A stretch of 64,000 bases of DNA from Dehalogenimonas sp. WBC-2 (GTDB lineage: Bacteria; Chloroflexota; Dehalococcoidia; Dehalococcoidales; Dehalococcoidaceae): contig CP011392.1 in assembly GCA_001005265.1 (NCBI GenBank), forward strand, positions 434,001 through 498,000, written 5' to 3'. A program made the position numbers and the translations under genes. Below the pieces are notes generated by a model, which did no database searches, was not told the DNA's origin, and saw only the letters and a program-made list of their open reading frames with translations. Below, one piece after another: positions 8,196 to 16,599 of this stretch. The first letter of the stretch is position 1. Each line of letters starts with the position of its first letter.

Positions 8196-9289
8196 TTTAT
8201 CACCCTGCCGATCTTGCCAGCGCGCAAGGCGAAATCAACTAGTACTACCGCGGTCATCGCTTCAGCCACGGCGACGGCACGCGGGACGATGCAGGTATCA
8301 TGACGGCCGCCGACGGCGACCATTGATGGCTCATTTGTCGCCAAGTCTACGCTGCGCTGAAGTTTAGCGATTGACGGGGTCGGCTTTACCGCAAGCCGGG
8401 CCACCAGTGGCATGCCGTTACTGATGCCGCCGAGAATACCGCCAGCATTGTTGCTGGTCGTTCGAATTTGACCGCTGATCACTGTGTAAGCATCGTTGTC
8501 TTCAGAGCCTTTCAGCCGGGATACATTGAAACCGGCGCCGAACTCAACCCCCTTGACTGCCGGTATGGCGAAATAGGCTTTGGCGAGGCAGCCTTCAAGA
8601 GTGTCAAAAACAGGTTCCCCCAGTCCAACGGGTAGACCTTCAACTCTAGCCTCAATAATGCCGCCGACAGAATCGCTATCGCGGCCGGCTTCTTTTATAG
8701 CATCTATCATTTTAATGGCCGTTGCGGCATCGGCACAAGAAACCTCATTTTTTACCATCTCGGAGCGAATTTCGCCGATTTTTTGCGGCGGGGTAGCCTT
8801 AACTCCCGCAATCTCGATAGTATGCGCCACAATCTCAATGCCGATGGTTGACAGTAACTTTTTTGCGACCGCTCCGGCCATGACAAAACCGGCGGTAATG
8901 CGGCCGGAAAACCTCCCTGAACCACGCCAGTCGTGGAAACTGCCGTACTTTTCAAAAGCGGTGAAGTCGGCATGGCCGGGTCTTATGAGATGTTTGACAC
9001 GCTCATATTCCGAAGAATCAATATTGCGATTCCAGATTGCCATACATATCGGTGCGCCGGTGGTATGGTTGTTAAAGACCCCGGAGAAGATTTCAACACG
9101 ATCGTCTTCTTTCCGGGCGGTAGCCAGCGGTCGGTTATGGCCACTTTTCCGTTTGTCGGCCTCCCGCTGGATGTCTTCGACGAGTAATGGAAGCCCGGCC
9201 GGGCAGCCGTCAATAACGATGCCGACGCAGTCGCCGTGGCTCTCTCCGAAACTGGTAATGCGGAATATCTCACCGAGGGAATTATTCAC
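8192..9289 (-). CDS. aroC: Chorismate synthase
   Basis: 365 residues. Converts 5-enolpyruvylshikimate-3-phosphate to chorismate using reduced FMN. Signatures are [19 protein letters not shown] near the N-terminus, [20 protein letters not shown] around residues 98-117 and [19 protein letters not shown] near the C-terminus. The start is a GTG (minus strand, 9287-9289) inside the last codons of aroA, indicating translational coupling. Length is normal for the family. Confidence 0.96.
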   Translation of the reverse strand: MNNSLGEIFRITSFGESHGDCVGIVIDGCPAGLPLLVEDIQREADKRKSGHNRPLATARKEDDRVEIFSGVFNNHTTGAPICMAIWNRNIDSSEYERVKHLIRPGHADFTAFEKYGSFHDWRGSGRFSGRITAGFVMAGAVAKKLLSTIGIEIVAHTIEIAGVKATPPQKIGEIRSEMVKNEVSCADAATAIKMIDAIKEAGRDSDSVGGIIEARVEGLPVGLGEPVFDTLEGCLAKAYFAIPAVKGVEFGAGFNVSRLKGSEDNDAYTVISGQIRTTSNNAGGILGGISNGMPLVARLAVKPTPSIAKLQRSVDLATNEPSMVAVGGRHDTCIVPRAVAVAEAMTAVVLVDFALRAGKIGRVIK

Positions 9290-10535
9290 CTAAATTCACC
9301 TTTCCGCCAGCCCTGGCGAAATCCTGCCAAAAGCAGGGATAGGTTTTTTCAACACATTCAGCAGCCTCAATGACGGTATGGCCGCAGGTGACCGCCAGCA
9401 TGGCGAAGGCCATAGCGATACGGTGGTCGTTATGACTGTTGATAACCGCGCCGTGCGCCTTACCGCCGGTTATGGTCATTCGGTTTGATTCTTCGATTAT
9501 CTCAATGCCCATGTGTTTTAAATTCTCCGCTACAACCGAAACCCGATCAGATTCCTTGAAGCGGGCCCGTTCCAATCCAGTAATTACGCTTGTACCTTCT
9601 GCCACGGCGGCCAGACAAGCTATGGTGGGCAGTAGATCTATTGCTTCATTAAGATCGATTTCTGACGCCCGTAAAGCAGATGGTTTCACCGTAACAGAAC
9701 TACCAGTAACATCAACTGCGGCGCCCATCCGGCGCAAGCAGTTTAACATAAACCGGTCAGCCTGAAAACTGTCAGGTTTGAGGCCTGCGATAGTCATTGA
9801 ACCTGATATTGCGCCCAAACCTAGAAAATATGAAACGCTGGACCAATCACCTTCTACAATATAGTCTACAGGCTGATAGACCTGATGCCCTGCATGAAAT
9901 TGGGTGAGTCCGGCGTTATTTTTAACACTTATGCCGAATTGCCTCAGGCAATCCACAGTCATGCGCAAATAGTCTTTGGATTCAGCTGGGGTGGTCAGCG
10001 TTATCGTCAAACCTTCAGGTGATAACGGGGCCGCTAGAAGCAAACCCGAAATAAATTGGGAACTGACGTTTCCAGGCAATGACACCTGGCTGGCGCGGAA
10101 CCGCCCGCCTCGGACTGTGAGACCGGTATCAGTCATTTTTGTTCCGATGCCTAATTGAGCAAGCGCATCCAGCAGCGGGGTTAGCGGCCGCCGCGCCAGA
10201 CCGGGGGCAAAAGTAATATTGCTTTCACCTTCAAGGATTGCACAAAGCGGCACCAGGAAGCGCAATGTAGCCGCCGACTGTCGGCAATGCAGCGGATGAC
10301 TTGGTGGTTTCAGGTGACCGCCAGACACAATCCAGTTTCCGGGTTGCCGTATGATCCGTGCTCCGAGTTGGGACAACACATCGGCTGCCGCTTCGGTATC
10401 GTCGGAGATCAACGGATTCAAAACGTGACTGATGCCGTCCGCCAAAGCTGCCGCAAAGAGGGCACGGATGGTGTAACTCTTGGAAGGGGGGGCGGTTAAC
10501 ATTCCGGAAAAAAGGCTCTTATCTATTTTGGCTCT
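9282..10535 (-). CDS. aroA: 3-phosphoshikimate 1-carboxyvinyltransferase (EPSP synthase)
   Basis: About 417 residues. Transfers enolpyruvate from PEP to shikimate-3-phosphate. Visible motifs include [20 protein letters not shown] (shikimate-phosphate Lys/Ser/Arg), [14 protein letters not shown] (the family normally has GNAGTxxR here; the shape resembles class II enzymes), [15 protein letters not shown], and KESDRV with [10 protein letters not shown] near the end. I prefer the ATG at 10533-10535 (MRAKIDKS); a TTG 11 codons upstream is also in frame. Its start lies within the end of aroK. Confidence 0.94.
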   Translation of the reverse strand, partial: RAKIDKSLFSGMLTAPPSKSYTIRALFAAALADGISHVLNPLISDDTEAAADVLSQLGARIIRQPGNWIVSGGHLKPPSHPLHCRQSAATLRFLVPLCAILEGESNITFAPGLARRPLTPLLDALAQLGIGTKMTDTGLTVRGGRFRASQVSLPGNVSSQFISGLLLAAPLSPEGLTITLTTPAESKDYLRMTVDCLRQFGISVKNNAGLTQFHAGHQVYQPVDYIVEGDWSSVSYFLGLGAISGSMTIAGLKPDSFQADRFMLNCLRRMGAAVDVTGSSVTVKPSALRASEIDLNEAIDLLPTIACLAAVAEGTSVITGLERARFKESDRVSVVAENLKHMGIEIIEESNRMTITGGKAHGAVINSHNDHRIAMAFAMLAVTCGHTVIEAAECVEKTYPCFWQDFARAGGKVNLGE

Positions 10536-11043
10536 CATTAATATCCAGCTTGTCGATAATTTCTTCAATAACTTCGTTAAAGGGACGATGCCCGGTCATA
10601 ACCGTGATTTCAGCTGACGATTCATATAATGGCCGTCGCTGAGCGTTCATTTCCTCAATCACCTGGTTGCGGTCAGGGCGTTCAAGCAGCGGCCGGTGTT
10701 TACTAAAGGCTAGCCGGTCTTGCAGGGTGGCGGTATCAGCCTCCAGGTATACGATATGTGATGATTCTTTAAGCCGTTCAATATTGGATGGCCGCAGCAC
10801 TACTCCACCGCCGCAGGAGATAACTGAGTGTTCAACGCTTAGTTCTTTTATTACAGCCTCTTCCATATCCCGGAAATATTCCTCTCCTTTTTCCCGGAAA
10901 ATAGCCGGGATGGTCAGGCCGGTGCGTTGTTCAATAAGCCGGTCAATCTCCTTAAACTCCCAGCCTATGCGGAGAGCCAGACGCTTGCCGGCAGAGGATT
11001 TGCCGCATCCCATAAAACCTATCAGAGCAATATTGCTTTTCAT
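10519..11043 (-). CDS. aroK: Shikimate kinase
   Basis: 174 residues. Phosphorylates shikimate at the 3-hydroxyl with ATP. The P-loop is GFMGCGKSSAGKRLA near the N-terminus, EIDRLIEQRTGLTIPAIFREKGEEYFR carries the shikimate-binding Asp and Arg, CGGGVVLRP is the Walker-B-like loop and RPLLERPD is the LID region. Slightly longer than the usual 160-170 residues. Overlaps aroE by 4 bases and aroA by 17. Confidence 0.95.
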   Translation of the reverse strand: MKSNIALIGFMGCGKSSAGKRLALRIGWEFKEIDRLIEQRTGLTIPAIFREKGEEYFRDMEEAVIKELSVEHSVISCGGGVVLRPSNIERLKESSHIVYLEADTATLQDRLAFSKHRPLLERPDRNQVIEEMNAQRRPLYESSAEITVMTGHRPFNEVIEEIIDKLDINESQNR

Positions 11044-11867
11044 AGCAGCGCTTCATTCACCACCTGCCGCATCACCTGCCGCGGGGCGTTTTGACCGGTC
11101 CATAACTCGAAAGCCAATGCTCCCTGCTCGATGAGCATCTCTAAGCCACCGATTACGGCACAACCTGCGGCCTCCGCCTCTTTTAACAACCGGGTCTGCC
11201 GAGGGTGATACACTGTGTCGAAGACCGTAATTCCAGCCCCCAACATACCCGAAGGCAGCGGACTGGGGTCGTCAGGTGTCATGCCGAGACTGGTGGCGTT
11301 TACCAGCAATGAGGCACCAGCGAGAGCTGCACGGTAACCGTCTTGGGTGCTCTCAAAGGCGGTAGCACCTATCTCTCGGGCCATTACTTCCGCCGTTGAG
11401 AGAGAACGGTTGATGATGGATATAGAGGCTCCGGCTTGATTCAAAGCGAAGGCGACAGCCCGTGCGACACCACCCGCTCCCAGGACAACGGTTTTTTGTC
11501 CTTTGGGTTCAAAGCCGTAATTTCCTAAGGCGGCCAGAAAACCGGTGGCATCGGTGTTATAGCCTTTGAGCTTACCGTCTTCATTTATTATGGTATTGAC
11601 AGCCCCGATGCGCTTTGCCTGTGTATCAACCTCGTCCAGCATCGGCAGTACGGCTTTTTTATGAGGGATGGTGATATTTACGCCGCGCAGTCCCAACCCT
11701 TTTATTCCCTCAATCGCCTTGCTGAGACTAGGGGCACTTACCCGAAACGCCAGGTAGCGATAATTTAATCCGAGGGCATGGAAAGCGGCATTATGCATCA
11801 GCGGCGAAAGAGAGTGTGCCACCGGATCACCGAGCAGACCTACCAGTTTGGTATTGGTGTTTATCAT
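11040..11867 (-). CDS. aroE: Shikimate dehydrogenase
   Basis: 275 residues. Reduces 3-dehydroshikimate to shikimate with NADPH. The substrate half has LLGDPVAHSLSPLMHNAAF and NITIPHKKAVLPMLDEV with the catalytic Lys; the cofactor half has VLGAGGVARAVAFALNQAGA followed by INRSLS. NTDATGF is the invariant Asp-containing loop. Overlaps aroD by 4 bases (ATGA type). Confidence 0.95.
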   Translation of the reverse strand: MINTNTKLVGLLGDPVAHSLSPLMHNAAFHALGLNYRYLAFRVSAPSLSKAIEGIKGLGLRGVNITIPHKKAVLPMLDEVDTQAKRIGAVNTIINEDGKLKGYNTDATGFLAALGNYGFEPKGQKTVVLGAGGVARAVAFALNQAGASISIINRSLSTAEVMAREIGATAFESTQDGYRAALAGASLLVNATSLGMTPDDPSPLPSGMLGAGITVFDTVYHPRQTRLLKEAEAAGCAVIGGLEMLIEQGALAFELWTGQNAPRQVMRQVVNEALL

Positions 11868-12517
11868 TTTGTAATCAGACCTAAGATATCTGATAACTGG
11901 GCAACTGTCATTTGCCCTGAGGCTGATTGGAGGTTGTCCTGGATGGCTGCATAAGTAAACTCCGCCCCGGCTAGCGGTGCCAGCACCCGGCTCAATACTC
12001 CTGTCTCACCCATACAGAAACAAACAAGCCTGTTATCCGGAAATGCTGAGTACAAACGGAGCAACTTGAGATTGTCATCGGTTGATTTGGCGGTGGTCAC
12101 CAACTTACAGATGTCAGCTCCGGCGGCGATTTGCCTTTCAATAATGTCTTTTAACTCATCATATGGCGGTGTCCCGGTGAATTCGTGGTGAGAAATGAGG
12201 CAGCGCGCCTTCTTTTTAACCAGTTCAACCATTTTCCCTAGGTTCGGCGTGTCCAGTTCCAGGTCGATAATGGCTGCTCCCATACCCAGCGCCTTCAGGA
12301 GTTCCTCCTTGCGCCGTGCCTCTGAGCCCTGCCACGCGCCGCCTTCAGCAACCAGGCGATTGCAGGCGACCCATGGTTTTTTGAGACTGTTTGCGACCGC
12401 GACCCAATGATCTCCGATAAGGTCAATCCGGATCTCAAAAAGACTAACCGAAGTCAGAGCCTTTTCAATCGCCTCCTGATCTGATGAGGTGATAACGGCG
12501 CAGATAGGTACATTCAT
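11864..12517 (-). CDS. aroD: 3-dehydroquinate dehydratase, type I
   Basis: 217 residues, type I (Schiff-base) dehydroquinase that forms 3-dehydroshikimate. FEIRIDLI carries the conserved EIRxD entry, CLISHHEFTGTPP the catalytic His region and ICKLVTTAKSTDDNLKLL the Schiff-base Lys. It ends with the typical SASGQMTVAQLSDIL. Type II enzymes are shorter and unrelated. Start is an ATG overlapping the aroB stop. Confidence 0.94.
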   Translation of the reverse strand: MNVPICAVITSSDQEAIEKALTSVSLFEIRIDLIGDHWVAVANSLKKPWVACNRLVAEGGAWQGSEARRKEELLKALGMGAAIIDLELDTPNLGKMVELVKKKARCLISHHEFTGTPPYDELKDIIERQIAAGADICKLVTTAKSTDDNLKLLRLYSAFPDNRLVCFCMGETGVLSRVLAPLAGAEFTYAAIQDNLQSASGQMTVAQLSDILGLITK

Positions 12518-13590
12518 GTCGCTAAGACCTCTGCGACGGCGTGGGGGTCTATATCATTTTTAATAGTAACGCTGCCGATTTCGCTTGGCAGAATAAATTT
12601 AAGTTTACTATCGGTAATTTTCTTGTCGTGTTGCATGGCGCGAGTAATAGCATCCGGGTGTTTAAACGGCATGGAAACCGGCAATCCCGCTGCGGCGATG
12701 AGCCTTAAAATGCGTTCCAAGCTTGTGATGTCGAGAAGTTCAAGCCGGTTAGCCAGTCTGGCGGCTAAGGCCATACCTATGGCCACCGATGTTCCATGGC
12801 TGATCTTGAAACCGGAGACACACTCGATGGCATGGCCGAAGGTATGACCGAAATTAAGAATGTGGCGTATCCCTATGTCGCGTTCGTCTTTTTCAACAAT
12901 CCGGGCTTTGACCTCAGCGGCGCGGTGCGCGGCATAGGTCAAAGCGCCGATGTCCCTGTCCAGTAAGACTGGCATACTGCCTTCAAGGAAGCTGAACAGT
13001 TCCGTATCCTCGATTATGGCACATTTGATAACTTCGGCCAGACCGTTCCGTATCTCTTTCATCGGCAGTGTTTTCAATGCTGCAGTGTCGCTTATCACCA
13101 AGCGCGGCTGATGAAAGGTTCCGGCCATATTCTTGAGTTTTCCGGTATTCACCGCGACCTTGCCACCGATGCTGGAATCAACCTGAGCTAACAGAGTGGT
13201 CGGGATCTGCACAAAAGGTACGCCGCGTTGGAAGGTGGCGGCCACAAAGCCGGCCAGATCTCCCACTACCCCGCCGCCCAGAGCCAGAATAGGGGTGTTC
13301 CGCTCGGCACGCCGGTTGGCTAGACCTTCATAGAGCTTTCCGGCGACAACCAGGGATTTGCTGGCTTCGCCATCGGAAACGACCATCATGCTGGCTTCAA
13401 TATCCGCCGCTTTGAGAGTTTGCATCAGGCAATCGCCGTAGAGCCGGGCGACAGTCTGATTGGTGATTACCATCAACCGCCTGCTGATGCCATGGTGTCC
13501 CAGGAGGCCGGGTACCTGTGTCAGCAGTCCTTCACCCATGTAGATGGGATAACTGCGTTCCCCGAGGTTAATATGTATCTGGTAAGTCAC
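12514..13590 (-). CDS. aroB: 3-dehydroquinate synthase
   Basis: 358 residues. Cyclises DAHP to 3-dehydroquinate using NAD and a divalent metal. ALGGGVVGDLAGFVAATFQRG is the NAD loop, PTTLLAQVDSSIGGKVAVN holds the substrate-binding Asp and Lys, and the metal ligands lie in NGLAEVIK, LNFGHTFGHAIE and HGTSVAIGM. It lies 4 bases after aroF and overlaps aroD by 4. Confidence 0.96.
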   Translation of the reverse strand: MTYQIHINLGERSYPIYMGEGLLTQVPGLLGHHGISRRLMVITNQTVARLYGDCLMQTLKAADIEASMMVVSDGEASKSLVVAGKLYEGLANRRAERNTPILALGGGVVGDLAGFVAATFQRGVPFVQIPTTLLAQVDSSIGGKVAVNTGKLKNMAGTFHQPRLVISDTAALKTLPMKEIRNGLAEVIKCAIIEDTELFSFLEGSMPVLLDRDIGALTYAAHRAAEVKARIVEKDERDIGIRHILNFGHTFGHAIECVSGFKISHGTSVAIGMALAARLANRLELLDITSLERILRLIAAAGLPVSMPFKHPDAITRAMQHDKKITDSKLKFILPSEIGSVTIKNDIDPHAVAEVLAT

Positions 13591-13594
13591 GGCC

Positions 13595-14644
13595 TTATTT
13601 TACGGCAATCCGGCGTAACTGTCTTGCTACGCCGATGATCTCTTTGAGTTCAGCAGGGCTAATCATCTGAGAGGCATCGACGAGGGCTTCTTCCGGACGG
13701 TCATGGACCTCAATCATCAGACCGGAAGCGCCTGCAGCGATTGAAGCCAGACTCATCGAGCGGATGAGGTCACGGCGTCCGGTGGCGTGGCTGGGGTCAA
13801 CAATAATAGGAAGGAAAGTTTCCTTTTGCACCACCGGCACTGCCGCCAGATCAAGCATATACCGGGTGAAGTTTTTGCCTTTACCAACCGGCACGATACC
13901 GCGTTCGCAAAGGATGATATCCTTGTTGCCCTCAGCGGCGATGTATTCAGCGAAACACAGGAACTCCTCGATCGAAGCACCGAAATGTCGTTTGAACATT
14001 ATAGGTAACTTCTTCCGCGCGGCTGCCTGAAGTAAATCCTGATCATACATATTACGGGAACCGATCTGGATGATATCAACGTATTGGCTGACCAGTTCTA
14101 CTTGAGCTTCGCCGCGGACCTCGGTTACCACCGGCATACCGAAGGCCTGGCCGGCTTCTTTGAGCCATGTTAAAGCTTCAATGGCTTCTTCATTTCCAGC
14201 AGAGCCGAGACCTTGAAAGGAATGGACACTGGAGCGCGGTTTGAAGACTCCGCCGCGGAGGACATGAGCGCCAGCCTTCTTTACCTGTTCGGCGATGCGA
14301 AACAGAGACTCGCGGCTTTCCACGGCGCAGGGGCCGGCGATGAACACCGGCTCTTCAACACCGAGTTCGACCGGTCCGATCTTGACGATATGCGTGCTGG
14401 TCTCGCCATATGCGTTGGAATACTCCCTGTTGATCAGCTTGTAGGGCGCCTCAATCATTCTAGCCTCCTTTACTCCGGGAAGGGCTGCCAGGTGGGCAAA
14501 ATCCACTTTGCGTTCATCACCGACGAGACCGATAACGGTGAGGTACTGGCCGTGCGATACATCAGTTCGCAGACCAACTCTGCTCACTTCATCGATGACG
14601 TGCTGGACCTGCTCCGGTGTGGCGTCCTTTTTCATGATGATCAT
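13595..14644 (-). CDS. aroF: 3-deoxy-7-phosphoheptulonate (DAHP) synthase with N-terminal regulatory domain
   Basis: 349 residues, type I-beta DAHP synthase that condenses PEP and erythrose-4-phosphate, the entry step of aromatic synthesis. Residues 1-70 form a ferredoxin-like/ACT-like domain (VIDEVSRVGLRTDVSHGQYL) like that of the Thermotoga enzyme, where it mediates feedback by aromatic amino acids. The barrel follows with FIAGPCAVESRE, LRGGVFKPRSSVHSFQG, MFKRHFG and IVDPSHATGRR. It is the first gene of the operon and lies about 95 bases downstream of an aromatic-codon leader peptide, so control is probably both allosteric and transcriptional. Confidence 0.95.
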   Translation of the reverse strand: MIIMKKDATPEQVQHVIDEVSRVGLRTDVSHGQYLTVIGLVGDERKVDFAHLAALPGVKEARMIEAPYKLINREYSNAYGETSTHIVKIGPVELGVEEPVFIAGPCAVESRESLFRIAEQVKKAGAHVLRGGVFKPRSSVHSFQGLGSAGNEEAIEALTWLKEAGQAFGMPVVTEVRGEAQVELVSQYVDIIQIGSRNMYDQDLLQAAARKKLPIMFKRHFGASIEEFLCFAEYIAAEGNKDIILCERGIVPVGKGKNFTRYMLDLAAVPVVQKETFLPIIVDPSHATGRRDLIRSMSLASIAAGASGLMIEVHDRPEEALVDASQMISPAELKEIIGVARQLRRIAVK

Positions 14645-14679
14645 TGTGGTTATTTTTCCTTTCTAAATGTGCTTAAATG

Positions 14680-14704
14680 AAAAAATCCTCCGTCTGGGAG
14701 GATT
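14680..14704 (-). terminator. Intrinsic terminator of the aro operon attenuator
   Basis: On the minus strand AATCCTCC, loop CAGAC, GGAGGATT and a run of six Ts. It sits between the leader peptide stop (14739) and aroF (14644). The leader codons GGG AGG (14757-14762) can pair with CCTCCC (14696-14701), the 5' arm of this hairpin, giving a mutually exclusive antiterminator; a GTGCC-TGCAA-GGCAC hairpin (14767-14781) upstream would be the pause or protector structure. Confidence 0.8.
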
Positions 14705-14738
14705 ACTGCCTGCTTGTTGCTATGTGATCTAGGTGCTC

Positions 14739-14822
14739 TTACGCAATAACGCCGTACCTCCCTGACGTGCCTTGCAGGCACCAGGTAAAGTAATAATAGG
14801 CGTAAAAGCTTTGAGCTACCAT
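14739..14822 (-). CDS. Aromatic amino acid leader peptide of the aro operon
   Basis: A 27-codon ORF beginning MVAQSFYAYYYFTW and ending GRYGVIA. Between codons 6 and 14 there are two Phe, four Tyr and one Trp codons, with one more Tyr at codon 23, far above chance. It precedes a terminator and then aroF, the standard layout of ribosome-mediated attenuation. Starved of charged Phe, Tyr or Trp tRNA, the ribosome would stall over the GTGCC hairpin and free GGGAGG to break the terminator. No good ribosome-binding site is in the predicted transcript: the promoter's predicted start point is 0-1 bases before the ATG, so initiation may be leaderless. Confidence 0.85.
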   Translation of the reverse strand: MVAQSFYAYYYFTWCLQGTSGRYGVIA

Positions 14823-14829
14823 TACCGGA

Positions 14830-14858
14830 AGAATATCACCTAGCTCTGGGGTTGTCAA
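14830..14858 (-). promoter_or_regulatory. Promoter of the aro operon
   Basis: Minus-strand TTGACA (14853-14858), a 17-base spacer and TATTCT (14830-14835). Counting seven bases past the -10 gives a start point at about 14823, one base before the ATG of the leader peptide. The AGGTGA that might have served as a ribosome site lies inside the promoter spacer. Confidence 0.7.
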
Positions 14859-14885
14859 GGAGTTTCCAGTCATCGCCGGAAATTG

Positions 14886-14919
14886 ACAGAGGTGACGTTA
14901 AGACTAACGTCACCTCTGT
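14886..14919 (-). terminator. Hairpin terminator after bacterioferritin
   Basis: Perfect 15-bp inverted repeat (ACAGAGGTGACGTTA on the plus strand at 14886-14900, its complement at 14905-14919) with a 4-base loop, 36 bases past the stop of the bacterioferritin gene. The U-tract is poor on both strands, but the stem strength and position between bfr and the aro promoter fit a terminator. Confidence 0.65.
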
Positions 14920-14954
14920 GAAGTTTTAAGTGGAGCGGAATAGATGACTGCCTG

Positions 14955-15422
14955 TTATTCCACTTTAGTAGACAGGAAAACCTGGATACCCATCTGGGAA
15001 ATCTGGTCCTGAATACCCTCGATCTCATCGATATGAGAATCTTCATCATCCAGAATAGCTTGCAGAATATCCCTGGTGGCGTAGTCCACCGCCTGAGCGC
15101 ACAGGACGATAGCTGCGTTGTAGTTCTTGATGGCACCGGCTTCAGCGATACGATCATTTTCAAACATCTTGGGAACATCAGCGCCGATGAAGATCTTATT
15201 GTAGTTGCTGACGACAGGGATGCCTTCCAAGAAAAGGATCCGCCCGATTAGTTTTTCGGCGTGCTTCATTTCGGTGATGGCGCGTTTTTCGATGGCTTTG
15301 TGGAGTTTGTCGTAGTTCCAGTTGTCGCACATCTCAGAGTGGACCATGTACTGGTTGATGGCAGTCAGTTCATCGGCCAGCAAGGAGTTCAAGACTTCAA
15401 TTACCTTGGGATCGCCTTTCAT
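14955..15422 (-). CDS. bfr: Bacterioferritin
   Basis: 155 residues, four-helix ferritin that oxidises Fe(II) and stores it as a mineral in a 24-mer; heme sits between subunit pairs. The diiron ligands are visible: Glu18 (ADELT), Glu51 and His54 (EMKHAEKL), Glu95, and Glu128 with His131 (DDEDSHIDE). Met52, the axial heme ligand that separates bacterioferritin from plain ferritin, is present. The start ATG follows AGGAGG with two bases between. It is monocistronic, with its own promoter and terminator. Confidence 0.93.
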   Translation of the reverse strand: MKGDPKVIEVLNSLLADELTAINQYMVHSEMCDNWNYDKLHKAIEKRAITEMKHAEKLIGRILFLEGIPVVSNYNKIFIGADVPKMFENDRIAEAGAIKNYNAAIVLCAQAVDYATRDILQAILDDEDSHIDEIEGIQDQISQMGIQVFLSTKVE

Positions 15423-15448
15423 TCATTACCTCCTGAGTTGTTAATTTG

Positions 15449-15478
15449 ATTATATATCATCAGAGATGTTATTCCCAA
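15449..15478 (-). promoter_or_regulatory. Probable promoter of bacterioferritin
   Basis: Minus-strand TTGGGA (15473-15478), an 18-base spacer and a perfect TATAAT (15449-15454). The leader would be about 20 bases and contain the AGGAGG before the bfr start. I see no recognisable Fur or DtxR box. Confidence 0.5.
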
Positions 15479-15534
15479 GCCTGTGTTTATGACAGAACCT
15501 GCATCGCATGTATCTGAATAGCATAGAACTTATG

Positions 15535-15886
15535 CTAGTACTGCGGATGCTAGTTGTCAATGGCCAATTCACCTTGGCCGGATAACGGTCCAACACGGGC
15601 GGCTGTAGGCTCATTATCAAAACTAAACGCTCTGGCGAGATGATGCGCATAAGCTTCAGTAATGACGGCACTAGCATACCACCGGAATATCTTCGCTCGT
15701 TCTTTCTTTGCCACCAAGCCCGAAAGCTCTGGCATCGGCCGGGACTGACCATCTGCCATGGTATTGTGGAGCAGTATGGCGGATACATCAGGGTAGGAGT
15801 TGCCCAGGCGAGGTGGTGCCTTCATCATCGAGTTGCCATGGGCGGAAGCTGTGGTTGGCATCGATGCCCCAGCAGCTTCCGCCTGA
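15535..15886 (+). pseudogene. C-terminal remnant of a sensor histidine kinase
   Basis: Pieces of a HATPase domain can be followed across broken frames. LVVNGQFTLAG (degenerate N-box) is followed by an in-frame TAA at 15583, then SGEMMRISFSNDGTSIPPEYL (G1 region; N, D, G and IPPE recognisable). Near 15700 the frame must shift by one to read FFATKPESSGIGR, then shift back near 15740 for GLTICHGIVEQYGGYIRVG (G2), then shift again to read GGAFIIELPWAEAVVGIDA up to a TGA at 15884. No N-terminal sensor or H-box is present. A 136-codon frame through the middle is only a by-product of these shifts. The kinase was of the FFTTK/GLGLSICHGIVEQHGG type. Confidence 0.8.
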
Positions 15887-15969
15887 CGGTCATTATTTTC
15901 TGTGAATCTAGGACCAGCACAGTATACAAACCCGTTTATCAGCCTGTTGGTAGCTACAGGATTGATATG

Positions 15970-15998
15970 TTGACAGTCCCTGAGGGAAGTGATACACT
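15970..15998 (+). promoter_or_regulatory. Promoter of the rpsL-to-rpsI super-operon
   Basis: TTGACA (15970-15975), a 17-base spacer and TACACT (15993-15998). The transcript would start near 16005 and have a leader of about 125 bases before rpsL. Confidence 0.7.
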
Positions 15999-16071
15999 AA
16001 CCGATTGTTTGTGGTTTGACCACCGCAAACGGCAGATGATGCGCATTTAAGGCAGTCTGCCGCGGGCTTGA

Positions 16072-16096
16072 AAAGGGTGAGCTCGTCTCATCCTTT
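16072..16096 (+). promoter_or_regulatory. Leader hairpin upstream of rpsL
   Basis: AAGGGTGAG and CTCATCCTT pair over nine positions (one G-U), extendable by an A-T pair, with loop CTCGT, and are followed by TATATTTG. It could be an attenuator or a protein-binding site for autogenous control of the S12/S7 cluster. I see no specific S7- or L4-binding mimic. Confidence 0.4.
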
Positions 16097-16129
16097 ATAT
16101 TTGTCCGAAAATAATAAGGAGCACAGCAC

Positions 16130-16564
16130 ATGCCGACGGTTAACCAGTTGATTAGGAAAGGGCGCCGCAGTCTGAGCAAGAAGGCCAAGACTCCGGCGTT
16201 GCATTACAGTTTCAACGCGCTTAAAAATCGTAACACTTATGGCGCCGGTTCACCCCAAAAACGCGGCGTGTGTCTTCAGGTGAAGACTACAACTCCGAAA
16301 AAACCCAACTCGGCGCTTCGGAAGATCGCCCGGGTGCGGCTGTCCAATCATATGGAAGTTACGGCTTATATTCCTGGCGAAGGTCATAACCTGCAGGAGC
16401 ACTCGGTAGTATTGATCCGTGGCGGCCGCGTACCGGATCTACCGGGCGTACGCTATCATATCGTTCGCGGCACTCTTGATACGGCTGGCGTGGCTAACCG
16501 CAAACAAGGACGCTCCAAGTATGGCACCAAAGTGGCCAAAGCAACCCCGGCAAAAAAGAAATAA
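16130..16564 (+). CDS. rpsL: Small ribosomal subunit protein S12
   Basis: 144 residues. S12 sits at the decoding centre. The invariant [19 protein letters not shown] and [19 protein letters not shown] segments are intact, including the Lys (57) whose equivalent is mutated in streptomycin-resistant strains of other bacteria. Relative to E. coli the N-terminal part is about 15 residues longer (around [17 protein letters not shown]). The start follows AAGGAG. First gene of the super-operon. Confidence 0.97.
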   Translation: MPTVNQLIRKGRRSLSKKAKTPALHYSFNALKNRNTYGAGSPQKRGVCLQVKTTTPKKPNSALRKIARVRLSNHMEVTAYIPGEGHNLQEHSVVLIRGGRVPDLPGVRYHIVRGTLDTAGVANRKQGRSKYGTKVAKATPAKKK

Positions 16565-16599
16565 AAAGCTCCCGGTAATTGAGAGGCATATAGACTATT

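Noticed and set aside
8580-9293. 237-codon antisense frame across aroC
   Set aside because: Covers chorismate synthase signatures on the opposite strand and has no recognisable protein features.
15640-16050. 136-codon frame as an intact gene
   Set aside because: It crosses kinase motifs that are readable only by changing frames and continues past the natural C-terminus into the rpsL promoter region; it is a pseudogene by-product.
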